40,148 nucleotides of DNA, from positions 524,955-565,102 of the forward strand of contig NZ_HF571038.1 in the NCBI RefSeq assembly GCF_001046875.1, in the 5' to 3' direction. Under the pieces are notes generated by a model. That model had not been told where the DNA came from. It ran no database searches and worked only from the letters and a program-made list of their open reading frames with translations. A program made the translations under genes and the position numbers. The DNA is from Nostocoides jenkinsii Ben 74 (GTDB lineage Bacteria; Actinomycetota; Actinomycetes; Actinomycetales; Dermatophilaceae). Shown here piece after piece: positions 1 through 9,982 of the stretch (position 1 is the first letter of the stretch; each line of letters starts with the position of its first letter).

Positions 1-89
1 CACCTTGCAAGGTGTCCACAGTTGACTAACTTGTGCTAGCAGAAGTTCCTAGGCCCCGGCGCCGACCCTCGGTGGGGGCACCCCGGGGA
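1..89. other. Intergenic stretch with two palindromes at the left edge
   Basis: This lies downstream of pepN. Positions 1-14 (CACCTTGCAAGGTG) are a perfect 14-base palindrome cut by the window edge, so it may be longer. Positions 28-47 form an 18-of-20 palindrome centred on TGCTAGCA with AACTT/AAGTT arms. A TTGACT hexamer sits at 22-27. Paired dyads like these are typical of dimeric repressor operators in front of a gene, so they may belong to a promoter serving a gene to the left. I cannot name the regulator. No coding region is evident here. Confidence 0.4.
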
Positions 90-2564
90 TTACGGCGAAG
101 GGAAGGCCGCGCGGGAGGCCAGGGCCTCGGCCAGCTTGGATTGGGCGTCCACCACGGAACGGGCGACGGCGGGCGAGAGGTCGGTGCGCGACAGCAGCGC
201 CCGGCAGAGGTCGAGGGTTTCCGGTTCGACCAGCCGCAGCGGGTAGGCGAGGGCCGCCACATTCCCGAGCGCGTCCTCGCCCAGCCACGACGCGAGGGCG
301 GGGATGTCGGTGAAGTAGCGGGAAGCATACGGCCGGACGAGGTCCAGATCAGGCGTGGTCCAAAACGCGCTGGCGATCGCATTCAAGTCGTAATTGGACC
401 GGTCGCGATTCTCCGTCAACTCGCGCCAGGCCCACGCCTTGGCTTCGGCGGTCGGGCGCATCGCCAGCGCGGACAACGCGCTCTGCTGACCGGCCAGGCT
501 GTCGTCGACGCGCTGGAAGTACTCGATCTCCTCGGCGTCCATCGCCCCGAGGGCGGCCAAGGCGCGCACGACGTACCACCGGAAGTCGGAGTCGTCGGCG
601 AGCGCCTCAGGCAGCGCCTCCCCGCTCAGCCACGCGCGCAGCAACGCCACGTCGTCGACGGTTTGGACGAACAGGCGCGCCGCGATCAACCGGCCCCCTT
701 GCGTGGGGGCCCCGCGCAGGAGTTCGGCGGCCGCGGCCGCCACCTCGGCCCGGGCCCCACCAACCTCACCCGGCGGCAGGAAGACCGGCAGGATGCGTCC
801 GATCACCTGAGCGCTGACGCGGTTCAGGATCGACTCGTTGCTCTCGACCGGCCATGCTCGCCCGACGCAGGTGAGGACGTCCCGCGGGTCGATGCGTGCG
901 GCATACATGCCGTCGAGGAGGGCGAGCCAGGCGATGGCGCGCGCCTGCACGTCCGGGATCGAGGCGAGCCCGTGGGGGAGGTTGGCGAGCGTCTCCCCAT
1001 CCAGGCTGCTCACTGCCCACGTCAGGTCCGAGGCATTGGGCAAGACGATGTCGGCGCGCGCCGCGTCGAGGAGCTCCGGCCAGCGTTGCGTCGCTTTCGT
1101 CAGGGTCCCGCGGACTCGGAAAACCTCTGTGCCACTGGTGAATCCGGCGATATCAAAGGTATGGGGACGGCGCACCCGCGGCACATAGTCCGGCGTCGAG
1201 CGGGCCACCCGACCCGTCGCCTGGAAGGCACTCAGGTCGTCCAGCCCCTCCGTCTCCAACCAGACCCGACTCCACTCGCTCAGGTCACGCCCACTCGCGC
1301 GCCCCATCGCCGCCAGAAAGTCGGCGAGCTCCCCATTGCCGAAGGCGAGCGAGGTCAGGTACTCGCGGACACCGGCGACGAAGGCGTCATCGCCGATGAA
1401 GGTGATCAGTTGCCGCAGGACGGCGCTGCCCTTGGCGTAGGCGATGCCGTCGAAGTTGTTGAGCGCCGCCTGGGCGGTGGGCGCCGCCGATCCGGCCACC
1501 GGGTGACGCGATGGCGCCCGCTCGGCCGCGTGCCCCCACAGCTTGCGCGCCATCGTCGAATCGACCCAGGCCTCGGTGAACTCGGTCGCCTCGACGCACG
1601 TGCGATGCGCCATGTATTCGGCGAAAGATTCGTTGAGCCACAAGTCATCCCACCAACGCATCGTCACGAGGTCGCCGAACCACATGTGTGCCATCTCGTG
1701 GGCGATGGTGTTGCTGCGGGTCAGGATCTCGTCATTGGTCGCGGCACCCCGGAACAGATAGATGTCGCGGATCGTCACGCAGCCGGGGTTCTCCATCGCG
1801 CCCGCGTTGAACTCCGGCGCGAAAACCTGGTGATACTCCCCGAACGGATACCGAATGCCAAACAGTCGGTGGTAGTAGTCGAATGATTGCCGCGTCACGG
1901 TGAGGATCTGCTCGGCCTGGGCGTGCAGGGCCGCCTCCAGGGACGCACGCGCGTGGATGCCGAGTGGTATGCCGTCGTACTCGGTCTCGACGCTCACCCA
2001 CGGCCCGGCGCAGATGGTGACGAAATAGGTCGCCAGCGGGGCGGTCGTGGCGAGTTCCCACACCCCTTCTCCGGTATGCCGCGCGGCACCGTTCCCGAGG
2101 ACCCGCCAGGTGGGCGGGGCCTCGACTCGGACGGTGTAGGGCGCTTTGAGGTCGGGCTGGTCGAAGCAGGCGAAGACCGTGGGGGCCGCATCGAGGAACA
2201 TGTGCCCGTAGATATAGACCTCGTCGTCGGCGGGGTCGACGCTGCGATGCAGACCCTGGCCATCCGTGCTGAACGCCATCGTCGCCTCGACGTCGAGGAC
2301 GTGCGTCCCGCCGAGGCCGGTCAACGGGAACCGACCGTCGGCCAAGGCGGCGACGTCGAGCTCCGTGCCATCGAGGGCGATGCGGTGCAGCGTGCGCGGT
2401 CGCAAGTCCACAAAGGTCGAATCCTCGGTCGCGGTGAAGCGGATGGTGGTGCGCGAGGCAAAGGTGCGATCGTCGCCGCGAAGGTCGAGGCTCACCTCCA
2501 TCGCGTCGACGGTGATCGCCCGGGCCCGTGCCCGCGCCTCGGTCCTGGTCAAGCTGGCTGGCAC
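90..2564 (-). CDS. pepN: Aminopeptidase N (M1 family zinc metallopeptidase)
   Basis: An 824-residue cytosolic aminopeptidase that removes N-terminal residues from peptides. The M1 signatures are intact: the substrate-binding GAMEN motif at residues 255-259, and the zinc motif HEMAH (289-293) followed 18 residues later by Glu312 in a WLNESFAEY context. The length matches actinobacterial PepN of about 850 residues, with a C-terminal helical domain after about residue 450. The start is GTG at 2564, with AGGA about 7 bases upstream. It is read in the same direction as htpX but 112 bases downstream, so it may have its own promoter, although I see no clear -35/-10 pair. The family assignment is secure; substrate range cannot be read from sequence. 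Confidence 0.95.
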   Translation of the reverse strand: MPASLTRTEARARARAITVDAMEVSLDLRGDDRTFASRTTIRFTATEDSTFVDLRPRTLHRIALDGTELDVAALADGRFPLTGLGGTHVLDVEATMAFSTDGQGLHRSVDPADDEVYIYGHMFLDAAPTVFACFDQPDLKAPYTVRVEAPPTWRVLGNGAARHTGEGVWELATTAPLATYFVTICAGPWVSVETEYDGIPLGIHARASLEAALHAQAEQILTVTRQSFDYYHRLFGIRYPFGEYHQVFAPEFNAGAMENPGCVTIRDIYLFRGAATNDEILTRSNTIAHEMAHMWFGDLVTMRWWDDLWLNESFAEYMAHRTCVEATEFTEAWVDSTMARKLWGHAAERAPSRHPVAGSAAPTAQAALNNFDGIAYAKGSAVLRQLITFIGDDAFVAGVREYLTSLAFGNGELADFLAAMGRASGRDLSEWSRVWLETEGLDDLSAFQATGRVARSTPDYVPRVRRPHTFDIAGFTSGTEVFRVRGTLTKATQRWPELLDAARADIVLPNASDLTWAVSSLDGETLANLPHGLASIPDVQARAIAWLALLDGMYAARIDPRDVLTCVGRAWPVESNESILNRVSAQVIGRILPVFLPPGEVGGARAEVAAAAAELLRGAPTQGGRLIAARLFVQTVDDVALLRAWLSGEALPEALADDSDFRWYVVRALAALGAMDAEEIEYFQRVDDSLAGQQSALSALAMRPTAEAKAWAWRELTENRDRSNYDLNAIASAFWTTPDLDLVRPYASRYFTDIPALASWLGEDALGNVAALAYPLRLVEPETLDLCRALLSRTDLSPAVARSVVDAQSKLAEALASRAAFPSP

Positions 2565-2676
2565 GCGGCCATCCTGCCGTGCTCATGGCTCGCGTGGGCG
2601 GCCCGAGACAAACCTTTTCGCGGCCCAGGAACCGAATGTGCGCGAGCCGAGGCCAGCCCCGAGGTCAGCGTCGAGG

Positions 2677-3543
2677 TCAGCGGCGGATCTGGGCCCCGCC
2701 CGCCATCGCCTCCAGGCGCGCGATCCGGTCACCCATCGGGGGGTGGGTGGCGAAGAAGCGGGAGACGTCCTGCGCGCGGAACGGGTTGGCGATCATCATG
2801 TGCGAGGCGTTGACGACCTGCGGGGTCGGGGCGAGCGGCGCACGCCGGGTGCCCATCTCCAACTTGCGCAGCGCCGACGCGAGCGCGAGCGGGTCGCCGG
2901 TGAGCTTCGAGCCGTCTTCGTCCGCGTCATACTCCCGCGTGCGGCTGATCGCCATCTGGATCACCATGGCCGCGAACGGGGCCAGCAGCGCCATCCCGAT
3001 CAGCGCGATCGGGTTGGGCCGGTCCTCGTCATTGCCACCGCCGAAGAACATCGCCATCTGCGCAATGGACGTGATAACACCGGCGACGGCCGCCGCCACG
3101 GAGCCGGTAAGGATGTCGCGGTTGTAGACGTGCATCAACTCGTGCCCGAGGACGCCGCGCAACTCGCGCTCGTCCAGGAGTTGCAGGATGCCCTCGGTGC
3201 AACAAACGGCCGCGTGGCTCGGATTGCGGCCGGTCGCAAAGGCATTGGGGGCCGCCGTCGGGGAGATGTAGAGCGCCGGCATCGGCTTCCCGGCGGCGGT
3301 CGAGAGCTCGCGGACAATGCGATACATCGCCGGTGCTTGGGCCTCGCTGACGGGATAGGCGCGCATGGCGCGGATCGCGAGCTTGTCGGAGTTCCAGTAG
3401 GAGTAGAACGTCATCCCGAGGCCGAACAGCGCGAAGAGGTAGATGTAGCGGCCACTGCCGACGAGCGACCCCATCCCCAGCAGCAGCGCCCAGATGAGGC
3501 CGAAGAGTCCAGCGGTCTTCAGACCGTTGAAGTGGTTGTGCAT
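2677..3543 (-). CDS. htpX: HtpX-type membrane zinc metalloprotease
   Basis: A 288-residue membrane protease of peptidase family M48 that degrades misfolded membrane proteins. Two hydrophobic segments lie near the N-terminus (about residues 10-48). The zinc motif HELMH is at 134-138, two more hydrophobic segments follow (about 145-200), and the downstream zinc-ligand region reads REYDADEDG. The ATG at 3543 is chosen because GGAG lies about 6 bases upstream and it gives the usual HtpX length; the frame stays open far upstream only because of GC-rich antisense to nuoN. It follows the second nuoN by 38 bases and is probably cotranscribed with that set. From memory, htpX also sits next to a second nuo cluster in streptomycetes. 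Confidence 0.93.
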   Translation of the reverse strand: MHNHFNGLKTAGLFGLIWALLLGMGSLVGSGRYIYLFALFGLGMTFYSYWNSDKLAIRAMRAYPVSEAQAPAMYRIVRELSTAAGKPMPALYISPTAAPNAFATGRNPSHAAVCCTEGILQLLDERELRGVLGHELMHVYNRDILTGSVAAAVAGVITSIAQMAMFFGGGNDEDRPNPIALIGMALLAPFAAMVIQMAISRTREYDADEDGSKLTGDPLALASALRKLEMGTRRAPLAPTPQVVNASHMMIANPFRAQDVSRFFATHPPMGDRIARLEAMAGGAQIRR

Positions 3544-3581
3544 ATGCGCTCCAACGCCGTCGCAGGGGAATTTCGTTCCCG

Positions 3582-5093
3582 TCAGCGCGCCAGGCCAAGG
3601 CCGAGGCCGGGCAGGAGCGACAACAGGATGAGGGCGGCCGAGATGACCAGGAGGGCGATGAGAAGTCCCGGGTCGAGACGCTCCCCCCGCGTCGTCGGCG
3701 CGTCGGCAGGGGCCGGGCGCACGGCATACAACAGCCACCGGAGGTAGACCGCGATCCCGAGCACGATATTGACCACGAGGACCGCGACCAGCCACCACTG
3801 GCCCGTCGCCACGACCGGACCGATCGCGGCGATCTTGGCTACAACGCCGACAACGGCCGGCGGCAGCCCCGCCAGGGCGAGCAGGCCGAGTCCGAGCACG
3901 ACGGCCAGCAGGGGACTGCGCCGCGCCAATCCGAGGTATGCCGCGAGCGAGCGTCCGCCCGCCCCCTCGGCGCGCGGGTGGACGGCGGCCGTCACCCCGA
4001 ACACGGCGAGGGAGCCGAGGACGTAGACGAGTAGGTAGGCGACCGAGGCGCTCACGGCCGATGGCGTGAGCATGGCGAGCGGCGCGAGGACCCACCCGGC
4101 TTGCGCGATGGTCGACCACGCGAGGAGGCGGAGGGGGTCGTCCATGCGCAGGGCCAAAACATTGCCCAGGGTCATCGAGGCGGCGGCCAGCACACCGACG
4201 ACCAGGCGGATCGAGTCGGCGTCGTCGCGGCCCATGGCGGTTAACGAGACCAAGGGGCCGAGCACGACAATCGCCGCGCCGACGGCGGCGGCCTTGGACA
4301 CCGTCGCGAGGTAGGCGGCGATCGGCTCGTCCGCGACGACGAAGGCCTGCGGCGTCCACGTGTGGAACGGCACCGCGGACAGCTTGAAGCCCAGGCCGGC
4401 GACCAGGAACAGGATGGCGAGGAGGAGCACGCGATGGCGCTCCGGATAGTCGAAGGCGACCCGCAGGGTGTCCGTCGAGAAACTCGCATCGCCCGTGGCG
4501 AGCACCCACAGGCCGATACCGACCGCGAGCAGGGCGAAAGAGGTCAGCGAGACCATCAGGAGCGAGAGCGCCCCACCCTCGGCGCCCCGGCCGCGACTGA
4601 GGGCCACGAGCGCCACGGCCGGCAGGGTGGCCAATTCGATGGCGACCAGCCAGGTCGGCAGGTCTCGGGCCGCGACGACCATTGCCGCGCCGGCCGTGGC
4701 CGCGAGCACGAGGGCGACAGTCACGGCGGCGCCGCCGCGCTGCATACGGTCGAGGTGGCGCGTGCCCGGACCGAGCATGAGCAACACCAGCAGACTCGCC
4801 GCGAGCGCGATCAGTTGCAGGGTGAGCCCGGTCGGCCCGGTCTCGTAGAAACATCGGCCCTCGGGGCCGGGCGTGCATAGGGTGCGGGTCGGGGTCGCGG
4901 AGGCCACGGAATAGGGCAAGGCACCCAGACCGGCCCCGAGCGAGGTGAGCCCGATCGGCAGGTGCAGCCCACGAGCCCGCGGCGCGATGGCATCGACGAC
5001 GAGGACGAGCAGGGCACCGAGAGCCGGCGCCAGCACCGGCGCGAGAACCCAGTAGTCGAGGTCGATCAACCCGGCGGACGGTAAGGCGGTCAC
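3582..5093 (-). CDS. nuoN: NADH-quinone oxidoreductase subunit N, second copy
   Basis: A 503-residue, very hydrophobic antiporter-like subunit of the complex I membrane arm, one of three modules thought to move protons. The transmembrane Glu is in [10 protein letters not shown] and the functional Lys in [16 protein letters not shown], with another Lys in [10 protein letters not shown], so the ion-path residues are kept. It starts with GTG at 5093 and overlaps the nuoM stop in a GTGA, implying translational coupling. It is the last complex I gene of the second set. It differs clearly from the nuoN at 22678-24240, so the two sets are not a recent duplication. Confidence 0.92.
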   Translation of the reverse strand: MTALPSAGLIDLDYWVLAPVLAPALGALLVLVVDAIAPRARGLHLPIGLTSLGAGLGALPYSVASATPTRTLCTPGPEGRCFYETGPTGLTLQLIALAASLLVLLMLGPGTRHLDRMQRGGAAVTVALVLAATAGAAMVVAARDLPTWLVAIELATLPAVALVALSRGRGAEGGALSLLMVSLTSFALLAVGIGLWVLATGDASFSTDTLRVAFDYPERHRVLLLAILFLVAGLGFKLSAVPFHTWTPQAFVVADEPIAAYLATVSKAAAVGAAIVVLGPLVSLTAMGRDDADSIRLVVGVLAAASMTLGNVLALRMDDPLRLLAWSTIAQAGWVLAPLAMLTPSAVSASVAYLLVYVLGSLAVFGVTAAVHPRAEGAGGRSLAAYLGLARRSPLLAVVLGLGLLALAGLPPAVVGVVAKIAAIGPVVATGQWWLVAVLVVNIVLGIAVYLRWLLYAVRPAPADAPTTRGERLDPGLLIALLVISAALILLSLLPGLGLGLAR

Positions 5094-6670
5094 GGGACCA
5101 TCCCCCCGACCAGCGAGGCGCCGGAAAAGACGAGATAGGGCGCCAGCCCGATGACGATGATGGCGATCACGAGCACCCCGGTCACGATGGCTTCGACCGG
5201 CGACAAGTCACCAGACCGGTCACGCGGGGCCTCGTTGCCCATCCAGATCAGCTTCGCGACGCGCAGGCTGTATGCCGCGGCCAGCACCGCCCCGAGGGCG
5301 GCGGCAATGGCCAAACCGCGCATCACCATGAGATCCGGAGTAAAGGCGTCCAGCCAGATCTGGACACCATCGACGTGGTACTGCGCCTCGAGAGGGCTGT
5401 AAGCGAACCAGCCAATCTGCTCCGAGCCCTGCAACCAGACCAAAGCCGCCGCCGGGCCCCCACTGGTGGGATTCCACGCGGCCGTGATGGCGAGGAACTC
5501 CCCCCAAAATCCGGCTAGACCGGGAAGGCCGAGGCTCCCGGCGAGCCCCACCATCAGCGCCACGCCGAGACCGGGCCAGGATTCGCGCAGAGCCGGTCGG
5601 ACGACGGACAAGTCGACGCTCCCCCACCGCTCCTTCAAGCCTCCGACCACGAAGAAGAGCAACGCGGAGATCACGCCATGCGCCACATTGGCGATGAGCG
5701 CAGCCTGGAGACCGAGGGCGGAGCCGGTGCCGAGCGCAAGCGCGATGAAGCCCATGTGCGCCACGGACGAATAGGCGATCAGCCGTTTCAGATCACGCTC
5801 AACGAGACAGATCAACCCGCCCCACAGGATGCCAACCACCCCAAGAATCGCCAGCCCAGGCCCGAGCCGCGCGAAGCCGTTAGGGGTCAGGGCCAGCGGC
5901 AGGCGGATCAGGCCGTAGGTGCCCATCTTGAGCAGCACCGCCGCCAGCAGCACCGACCCGGCGGTCGGGGCGATCGTGTGGGCGGGCGGAAGCCAGGAGT
6001 GGAACGGGACCAGCGGCACCTTGACCGCGAGACCAAGGACGAGCAGCCCGGCAATCCAGAGTTGGACGTCTCGCGGCACGCCCGCCCCCAGGATGAGTCG
6101 CATGTCGGACGTCCCGGCGTGGGCGACGAGGGCAAGGATCCCGACGAGCATGACGCTGGAACCAAAGGCGGTATAGAGCACGAACCGCAGCGCCGCCGCG
6201 CGCCGCGCCGCGCGATCGTGGTCGTCGCCGAAACGATGGATGAGCACCCACATCGGGATGAGGACGATTTCGAAGGCGATGAAGAAACCAATCACGTCGC
6301 GCGTCCAGAAGGTCGCCAGGGCCCCGAACTCCACGAGCAGGAGGAGCCCGAAGAACAACCCGGCCGAGCCGCCTCGCGGGCGGTGTCGCATGCCGTGGAC
6401 GACCACCAAGAGGGTGATCCCAGCGGTGAGAAGCGCCAAGGGCGAGCTGATCGTGTCCGTGGCGAAGCGCGCACCAACAGCCCACTCGTCGATCCGACGA
6501 TCGGTGATCTCGATACGGCCGGACCTGGCACCGACCGTCGTGACCGTGGCGGCGAGCGTAGCCACGGACACGGCTAGTGCCATCCAGCCGGCAATTACTG
6601 CCCGAATGCGGCGCGATCCGAGGATCAGCAGCGACCCGAACACCGCCGGAATGGCCAGGGCGAGAATCAT
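5090..6670 (-). CDS. nuoM: NADH-quinone oxidoreductase subunit M, second copy
   Basis: A 526-residue antiporter-like membrane subunit. The key Glu is in [15 protein letters not shown] and the key Lys in [30 protein letters not shown] follows, a typical NuoM signature. The ATG at 6670 overlaps the nuoL stop in ATGA. The frame is open to 8068, but that extension is antisense-style GC-rich noise over nuoL. Homology and position (L-M-N order) agree. It probably forms the middle pump module of a complex that lacks the NADH-oxidising arm. Confidence 0.93.
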   Translation of the reverse strand: MILALAIPAVFGSLLILGSRRIRAVIAGWMALAVSVATLAATVTTVGARSGRIEITDRRIDEWAVGARFATDTISSPLALLTAGITLLVVVHGMRHRPRGGSAGLFFGLLLLVEFGALATFWTRDVIGFFIAFEIVLIPMWVLIHRFGDDHDRAARRAAALRFVLYTAFGSSVMLVGILALVAHAGTSDMRLILGAGVPRDVQLWIAGLLVLGLAVKVPLVPFHSWLPPAHTIAPTAGSVLLAAVLLKMGTYGLIRLPLALTPNGFARLGPGLAILGVVGILWGGLICLVERDLKRLIAYSSVAHMGFIALALGTGSALGLQAALIANVAHGVISALLFFVVGGLKERWGSVDLSVVRPALRESWPGLGVALMVGLAGSLGLPGLAGFWGEFLAITAAWNPTSGGPAAALVWLQGSEQIGWFAYSPLEAQYHVDGVQIWLDAFTPDLMVMRGLAIAAALGAVLAAAYSLRVAKLIWMGNEAPRDRSGDLSPVEAIVTGVLVIAIIVIGLAPYLVFSGASLVGGMVP

Positions 6671-8499
6671 CCCCACAGCGCCACCCCGGCCATGACGAGG
6701 AGGCCGAGGACGACCCAGAGGAGATCCGTCGACACCCGCTCGGGTGCGTGGGCGCGGACGCCCGTCCGCCCGCCGAGACTCACGACCCAGCCCGGCGCCC
6801 GCACATAGCTCTCGATGATCTCGCGATCCACATAGGCGACGACCCGCGCGAGCGCGAGCACGGGCTTGGCGACTACCGCGACGTATGCCGCGTCCGCCCC
6901 CCAGCCCCGGCTGGCCCGGGTCATCAGCGGTGCGGGGTCCGCGGCGTCGTCGGGGCGCAGCCGCAGGCCGACGAGCACGCCCGTGGCGATCAGGACGACG
7001 CTGACCCCGAGCAGGGGAAGATCGAGGTGGCCAGGGTCGAGCGGGCTGACGAGAAAGACGAGGCCGCCGGCCAGAGTCGCGACCGCGAGTGCCACCAGCG
7101 TGGCGCGGGCAAGGAGGCCGGTGCGCGGCGCAGGCCCCGCCTCGGCGCCCGGAACGGTTCGGGGACGGGCCACGATGAGGAACGCCCGCGTGGCATACGC
7201 CGCTGTCATCGCCACCGTGACGAGCAGCGCGGCGGTGACCATGCCCTGCCGCAGGCCCGGGCCGTCCCCGTCCGTCCACGCGGCCACGGCGATGACGTGC
7301 TCCTTGGAGAGCCCGCCCACCGTGAACGGGACGCCCGCCAGTGACACCAGCCCGAGCCCCCAGACGGCCGTGGCGAAGATCGAGGTCGCCCCGACTCCGC
7401 TCAGGTCCCGGGCCGCCGTCGAGCCGGCCAGCACGGCCAGCCAGCCGACGGTGAGGAAGAGCAGCGCCTTGAAGATCGCGTGCGAGAACAAGTGACCAGC
7501 GGCCGCGCCCTGCCCGTCGACGGCCGTCTCGGCAACGGCGAGCGGGCTGAGCATCACGCCGACCTGACTGATCGTGGACCAGGCGAGGATGCGCTTGACG
7601 TCGGTTTGGAGGAAGGCGGTGAACGCGGCATACGACATCGTTGCTGCCGTCGCGCAGGCGAGCACCCAACTCGCCACCGTGGCCGAGTGCAGCGCCGCCG
7701 CGAGCCGGGTGAGCACCCACGTGCCGGCGGCCACCATGGTGGCCGCATGGATCAGGGCAGACGCCGGGGTGGGGCCCTCCATGGCGTCGATGAGCCAGTC
7801 TTGGAAGGGGATTTGCGCTGACTTTCCCAGCACGCCGATGACCAAGGCCGTCATGGCCACGTCGGTGGCCCGACTGCCGTCGGCGTGCTGGACAACCGCC
7901 CCATAGTCGCTCGATCCGGCGATCGCGATGAGCGCAACGATCCCGATGACGAAGGCAGCGTCGGCGAGCCGGGTCACCAGGAAGGCCTTGTATGCCGCGC
8001 GCCGCGCCGCCGCCTTGCGACTCCAGTGCCCGATGAGCAGATAGGAACACCACCCCATGACCTCCCACCCAACGAGGGTGAGCACGAGGTCGCGGGAGAC
8101 GACGAGCAGCAGCATCGCCCCGGCGAAGAGGCTCACCGTGGCTTGGAAGGCGGGGCGGCGATCGTCGTCATCGAGATACGACGCGGCAAAGACCTGCACC
8201 GCCAGCACCACGAGCAGCACCGTCGCCGCGATGGTCGCGACCAGCGACGTCGTCGCCAGCCGCGCGGGGAAGAGGGGCAGATAGGTCGAGGCGCCGGGAG
8301 GCGCGGTGCGTAACACCGGCAGGGTGTAAGCGCCGTGCGCCCCCATCACCGCGACCACGCCGAGCCCGGCCGCGACGAGCGCCAGCAGCTGAGCCAGCCC
8401 GGAGGCGAGTCGTCGGCTGACAAGGCCGGCTCCGAGAATGAGGGGCGCTCCCCCGACGAGGACGAGGAGCGCCCACGCGACGGCGATCGGACCCGTCAT
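6667..8499 (-). CDS. nuoL: NADH-quinone oxidoreductase subunit L, second copy
   Basis: A 610-residue distal antiporter-like subunit. Visible signatures are LVGWEVMGWCSYLLIGHW (conserved Glu), GVLGKSAQIPFQDWLIDAM (conserved Lys) and [15 protein letters not shown], the standard NuoL core. A C-terminal hydrophobic stretch after about residue 540 fits the anchor of the lateral helix. The ATG at 8499 overlaps the nuoK stop (ATGA). It is slightly shorter than the main-operon NuoL of 645 residues. The intact pump residues suggest selection for function at least until recently. Confidence 0.93.
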   Translation of the reverse strand: MTGPIAVAWALLVLVGGAPLILGAGLVSRRLASGLAQLLALVAAGLGVVAVMGAHGAYTLPVLRTAPPGASTYLPLFPARLATTSLVATIAATVLLVVLAVQVFAASYLDDDDRRPAFQATVSLFAGAMLLLVVSRDLVLTLVGWEVMGWCSYLLIGHWSRKAAARRAAYKAFLVTRLADAAFVIGIVALIAIAGSSDYGAVVQHADGSRATDVAMTALVIGVLGKSAQIPFQDWLIDAMEGPTPASALIHAATMVAAGTWVLTRLAAALHSATVASWVLACATAATMSYAAFTAFLQTDVKRILAWSTISQVGVMLSPLAVAETAVDGQGAAAGHLFSHAIFKALLFLTVGWLAVLAGSTAARDLSGVGATSIFATAVWGLGLVSLAGVPFTVGGLSKEHVIAVAAWTDGDGPGLRQGMVTAALLVTVAMTAAYATRAFLIVARPRTVPGAEAGPAPRTGLLARATLVALAVATLAGGLVFLVSPLDPGHLDLPLLGVSVVLIATGVLVGLRLRPDDAADPAPLMTRASRGWGADAAYVAVVAKPVLALARVVAYVDREIIESYVRAPGWVVSLGGRTGVRAHAPERVSTDLLWVVLGLLVMAGVALWG

Positions 8500-8840
8500 C
8501 GCGGGTCCCCGGTTTCCGCTGCTGCGGGCGCGCTGGCCGGCAGCGCAGTCGTGATCGAGATGTCGATATTGTCGCGGCGGCGGAAGACGGCAACGATGAC
8601 GGCGAGCGCCAGCACAACCTCCGCGGCAGCGATAGTGATGATGAACAGGGTCAGCACATTGCCCGCCTGCCAGCGGTCACCGCCCACCGCGCCCGCCGTC
8701 ACCAGCAACAGACCCGCGCCCGCGAGCATCAACTCGATCCCGATCAGCACCAGAACCGCGTTGCGGCGGGCGAGCACCCCGTAGGTGCCGATGCCGACGA
8801 GGGCGGCGGCCACGGCATACGGCAGGAGGAGGTGAATCAT
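8496..8840 (-). CDS. nuoK: NADH-quinone oxidoreductase subunit K, second copy
   Basis: A 114-residue protein with three hydrophobic segments. Signature: RRNAVLVLIGIELMLAGAGLL, whose membrane Glu (in GIELML) is essential for proton transfer in the family, and a second buried Glu in AAAEVVLALAVIV. It has a C-terminal tail of about 20 residues beyond the usual 100. The ATG at 8840 overlaps the nuoJ stop (ATGA). The longer upstream frame to 9257 is rejected because it runs through nuoJ. Confidence 0.93.
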   Translation of the reverse strand: MIHLLLPYAVAAALVGIGTYGVLARRNAVLVLIGIELMLAGAGLLLVTAGAVGGDRWQAGNVLTLFIITIAAAEVVLALAVIVAVFRRRDNIDISITTALPASAPAAAETGDPR

Positions 8841-9355
8841 GACTCCCCCTGCGCGCGTCCGCCCGTCAGGCGGGCCACGCTGAACGCGCCGATGAGCGCC
8901 AGCAGCAACAACAACGACAGGGCTTCGAACGGCCACACCCACGTCGCAAACAAATCGCCCGCGATCACCGCCGAAACGACCGGGGTGCGTGCGACCGCCT
9001 CGCGCCCGGCCAGTGGGACGAGCACCGCCAACAACAAGGCGGTGACGCCGCCGCCCAGCAATGCGGCCAGCGCACGGTGCAGGCGCGAGGTGGTGTGCTC
9101 CGGGCTCGGCCCGATCGGCGCGCGGGTGAGCATCAACGCGAAGATCACCAGCACCACCACGGCCCCGACATAGACCAGCACCTGGACCAACGCGACCAAC
9201 TCGGCGCCGAGCACGAGATAGCAACCGGCCAGGCCCCCCAGGCTCAGGACCAGCCACAGCGCCGAATGGACCAGGTGGCGGGTGGTCACCGCAAGCACTG
9301 CCGCCGCCAGGGTGACGGCGCCGGCGGCAGCAAAGGCGAGGTCGAGGCTGGTCAC
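8837..9355 (-). CDS. nuoJ: NADH-quinone oxidoreductase subunit J, second copy
   Basis: A 172-residue membrane subunit with about five hydrophobic helices. The NuoJ signature is in [21 protein letters not shown], which forms the pi-bulge helix in known structures. It is shorter than the main-operon NuoJ (255 residues), lacking that copy's long hydrophilic tail. The start is GTG at 9355, overlapping the nuoI stop in GTGA. It lies in the standard I-J-K order. Confidence 0.92.
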   Translation of the reverse strand: MTSLDLAFAAAGAVTLAAAVLAVTTRHLVHSALWLVLSLGGLAGCYLVLGAELVALVQVLVYVGAVVVLVIFALMLTRAPIGPSPEHTTSRLHRALAALLGGGVTALLLAVLVPLAGREAVARTPVVSAVIAGDLFATWVWPFEALSLLLLLALIGAFSVARLTGGRAQGES

Positions 9356-9909
9356 TCGGGCGCCCCGGCCGGCGAGCGGCGGATCACGCGGGCGGGCCGG
9401 GCCGGTGCGCGCTGGGCCGTGACCTCGGCTGGGTCGGCGGCGCCGGAGTCGAGGGCGGCGGGCGCGGGCACGCTGTCCATCCAGCCGCCGAGCCGGTCCT
9501 TCTCATGAAGCAGGTCGCGGATGTCGAGCTCGGCATACTCGAACTGCGGCGACCAGAACAATGCGTCGAACGGGCAGACCTCGACGCAGATCCCGCAGTA
9601 CATGCACAGGGAGTAGTCGATCGCGAACCGGTCGAGCACATTGCGCTGGCGGTCGCGCCCGCCCGGGGTGGCGGCCGGAATCGTCTCTTTGTGGGCGTCG
9701 ATGTAGATGCACCAGTCCGGGCACTCGCGCGCGCACAACATGCAGGAGGTGCAGTTTTCTGCCAGCAGCGCGATCACGCCCCGGCTTCGCGGGGGGAGCT
9801 CCGGACGGACATCGGGATATTCCTGCGTGCTCGTATGCCGCGTCATGGTCCGCGCGGTCGTCGCCAACCCCTTGAGCAGCCCCGGGACCACCCCCTTGTG
9901 CTCGCTCAC
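9352..9909 (-). CDS. nuoI: NADH-quinone oxidoreductase subunit I, second copy (2x[4Fe-4S])
   Basis: A 185-residue ferredoxin-like subunit carrying electrons to NuoB. Both [4Fe-4S] motifs are complete: Cys53-56-59-63 in [12 protein letters not shown] and Cys102-105-108-112 in [12 protein letters not shown]. An extra Cys66 follows the first motif. I prefer GTG at 9909; TTG at 9918 is an in-frame alternative with no spaced ribosome site. It follows nuoH by about 70 bases, one of the few real gaps in this set. In a complex lacking NuoE/F/G, NuoI would be the obvious docking point for ferredoxin (inference). Confidence 0.92.
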   Translation of the reverse strand: MSEHKGVVPGLLKGLATTARTMTRHTSTQEYPDVRPELPPRSRGVIALLAENCTSCMLCARECPDWCIYIDAHKETIPAATPGGRDRQRNVLDRFAIDYSLCMYCGICVEVCPFDALFWSPQFEYAELDIRDLLHEKDRLGGWMDSVPAPAALDSGAADPAEVTAQRAPARPARVIRRSPAGAPE

Positions 9910-9982
9910 GGCGACCAACCTAGCCCGTTGGTCGCCTCGGCGTGGGCGCCTCCGCCCAGTGCCGGCCTCACGGGCGCCGCCC

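Noticed and set aside
43-52. Similarity to an FRT half-site (GAAGTTCCTA)
   Set aside because: Only about 10 bases match and there is no second arm; chance is sufficient.
33-1886. 617-residue open frame on the plus strand opposite pepN
   Set aside because: Arg/Gly/Pro-rich antisense composition typical of high-GC third-position effects; pepN on the other strand has complete family motifs.
6671-8068. N-terminal extension of the second nuoM
   Set aside because: Arg/Gly-rich sequence overlapping nuoL; ATG 6670 with the ATGA overlap gives the normal length.
9919-9982. Possible small gene or promoter between second nuoH and nuoI
   Set aside because: 64 bases with no promoter, hairpin or open frame that I can support.
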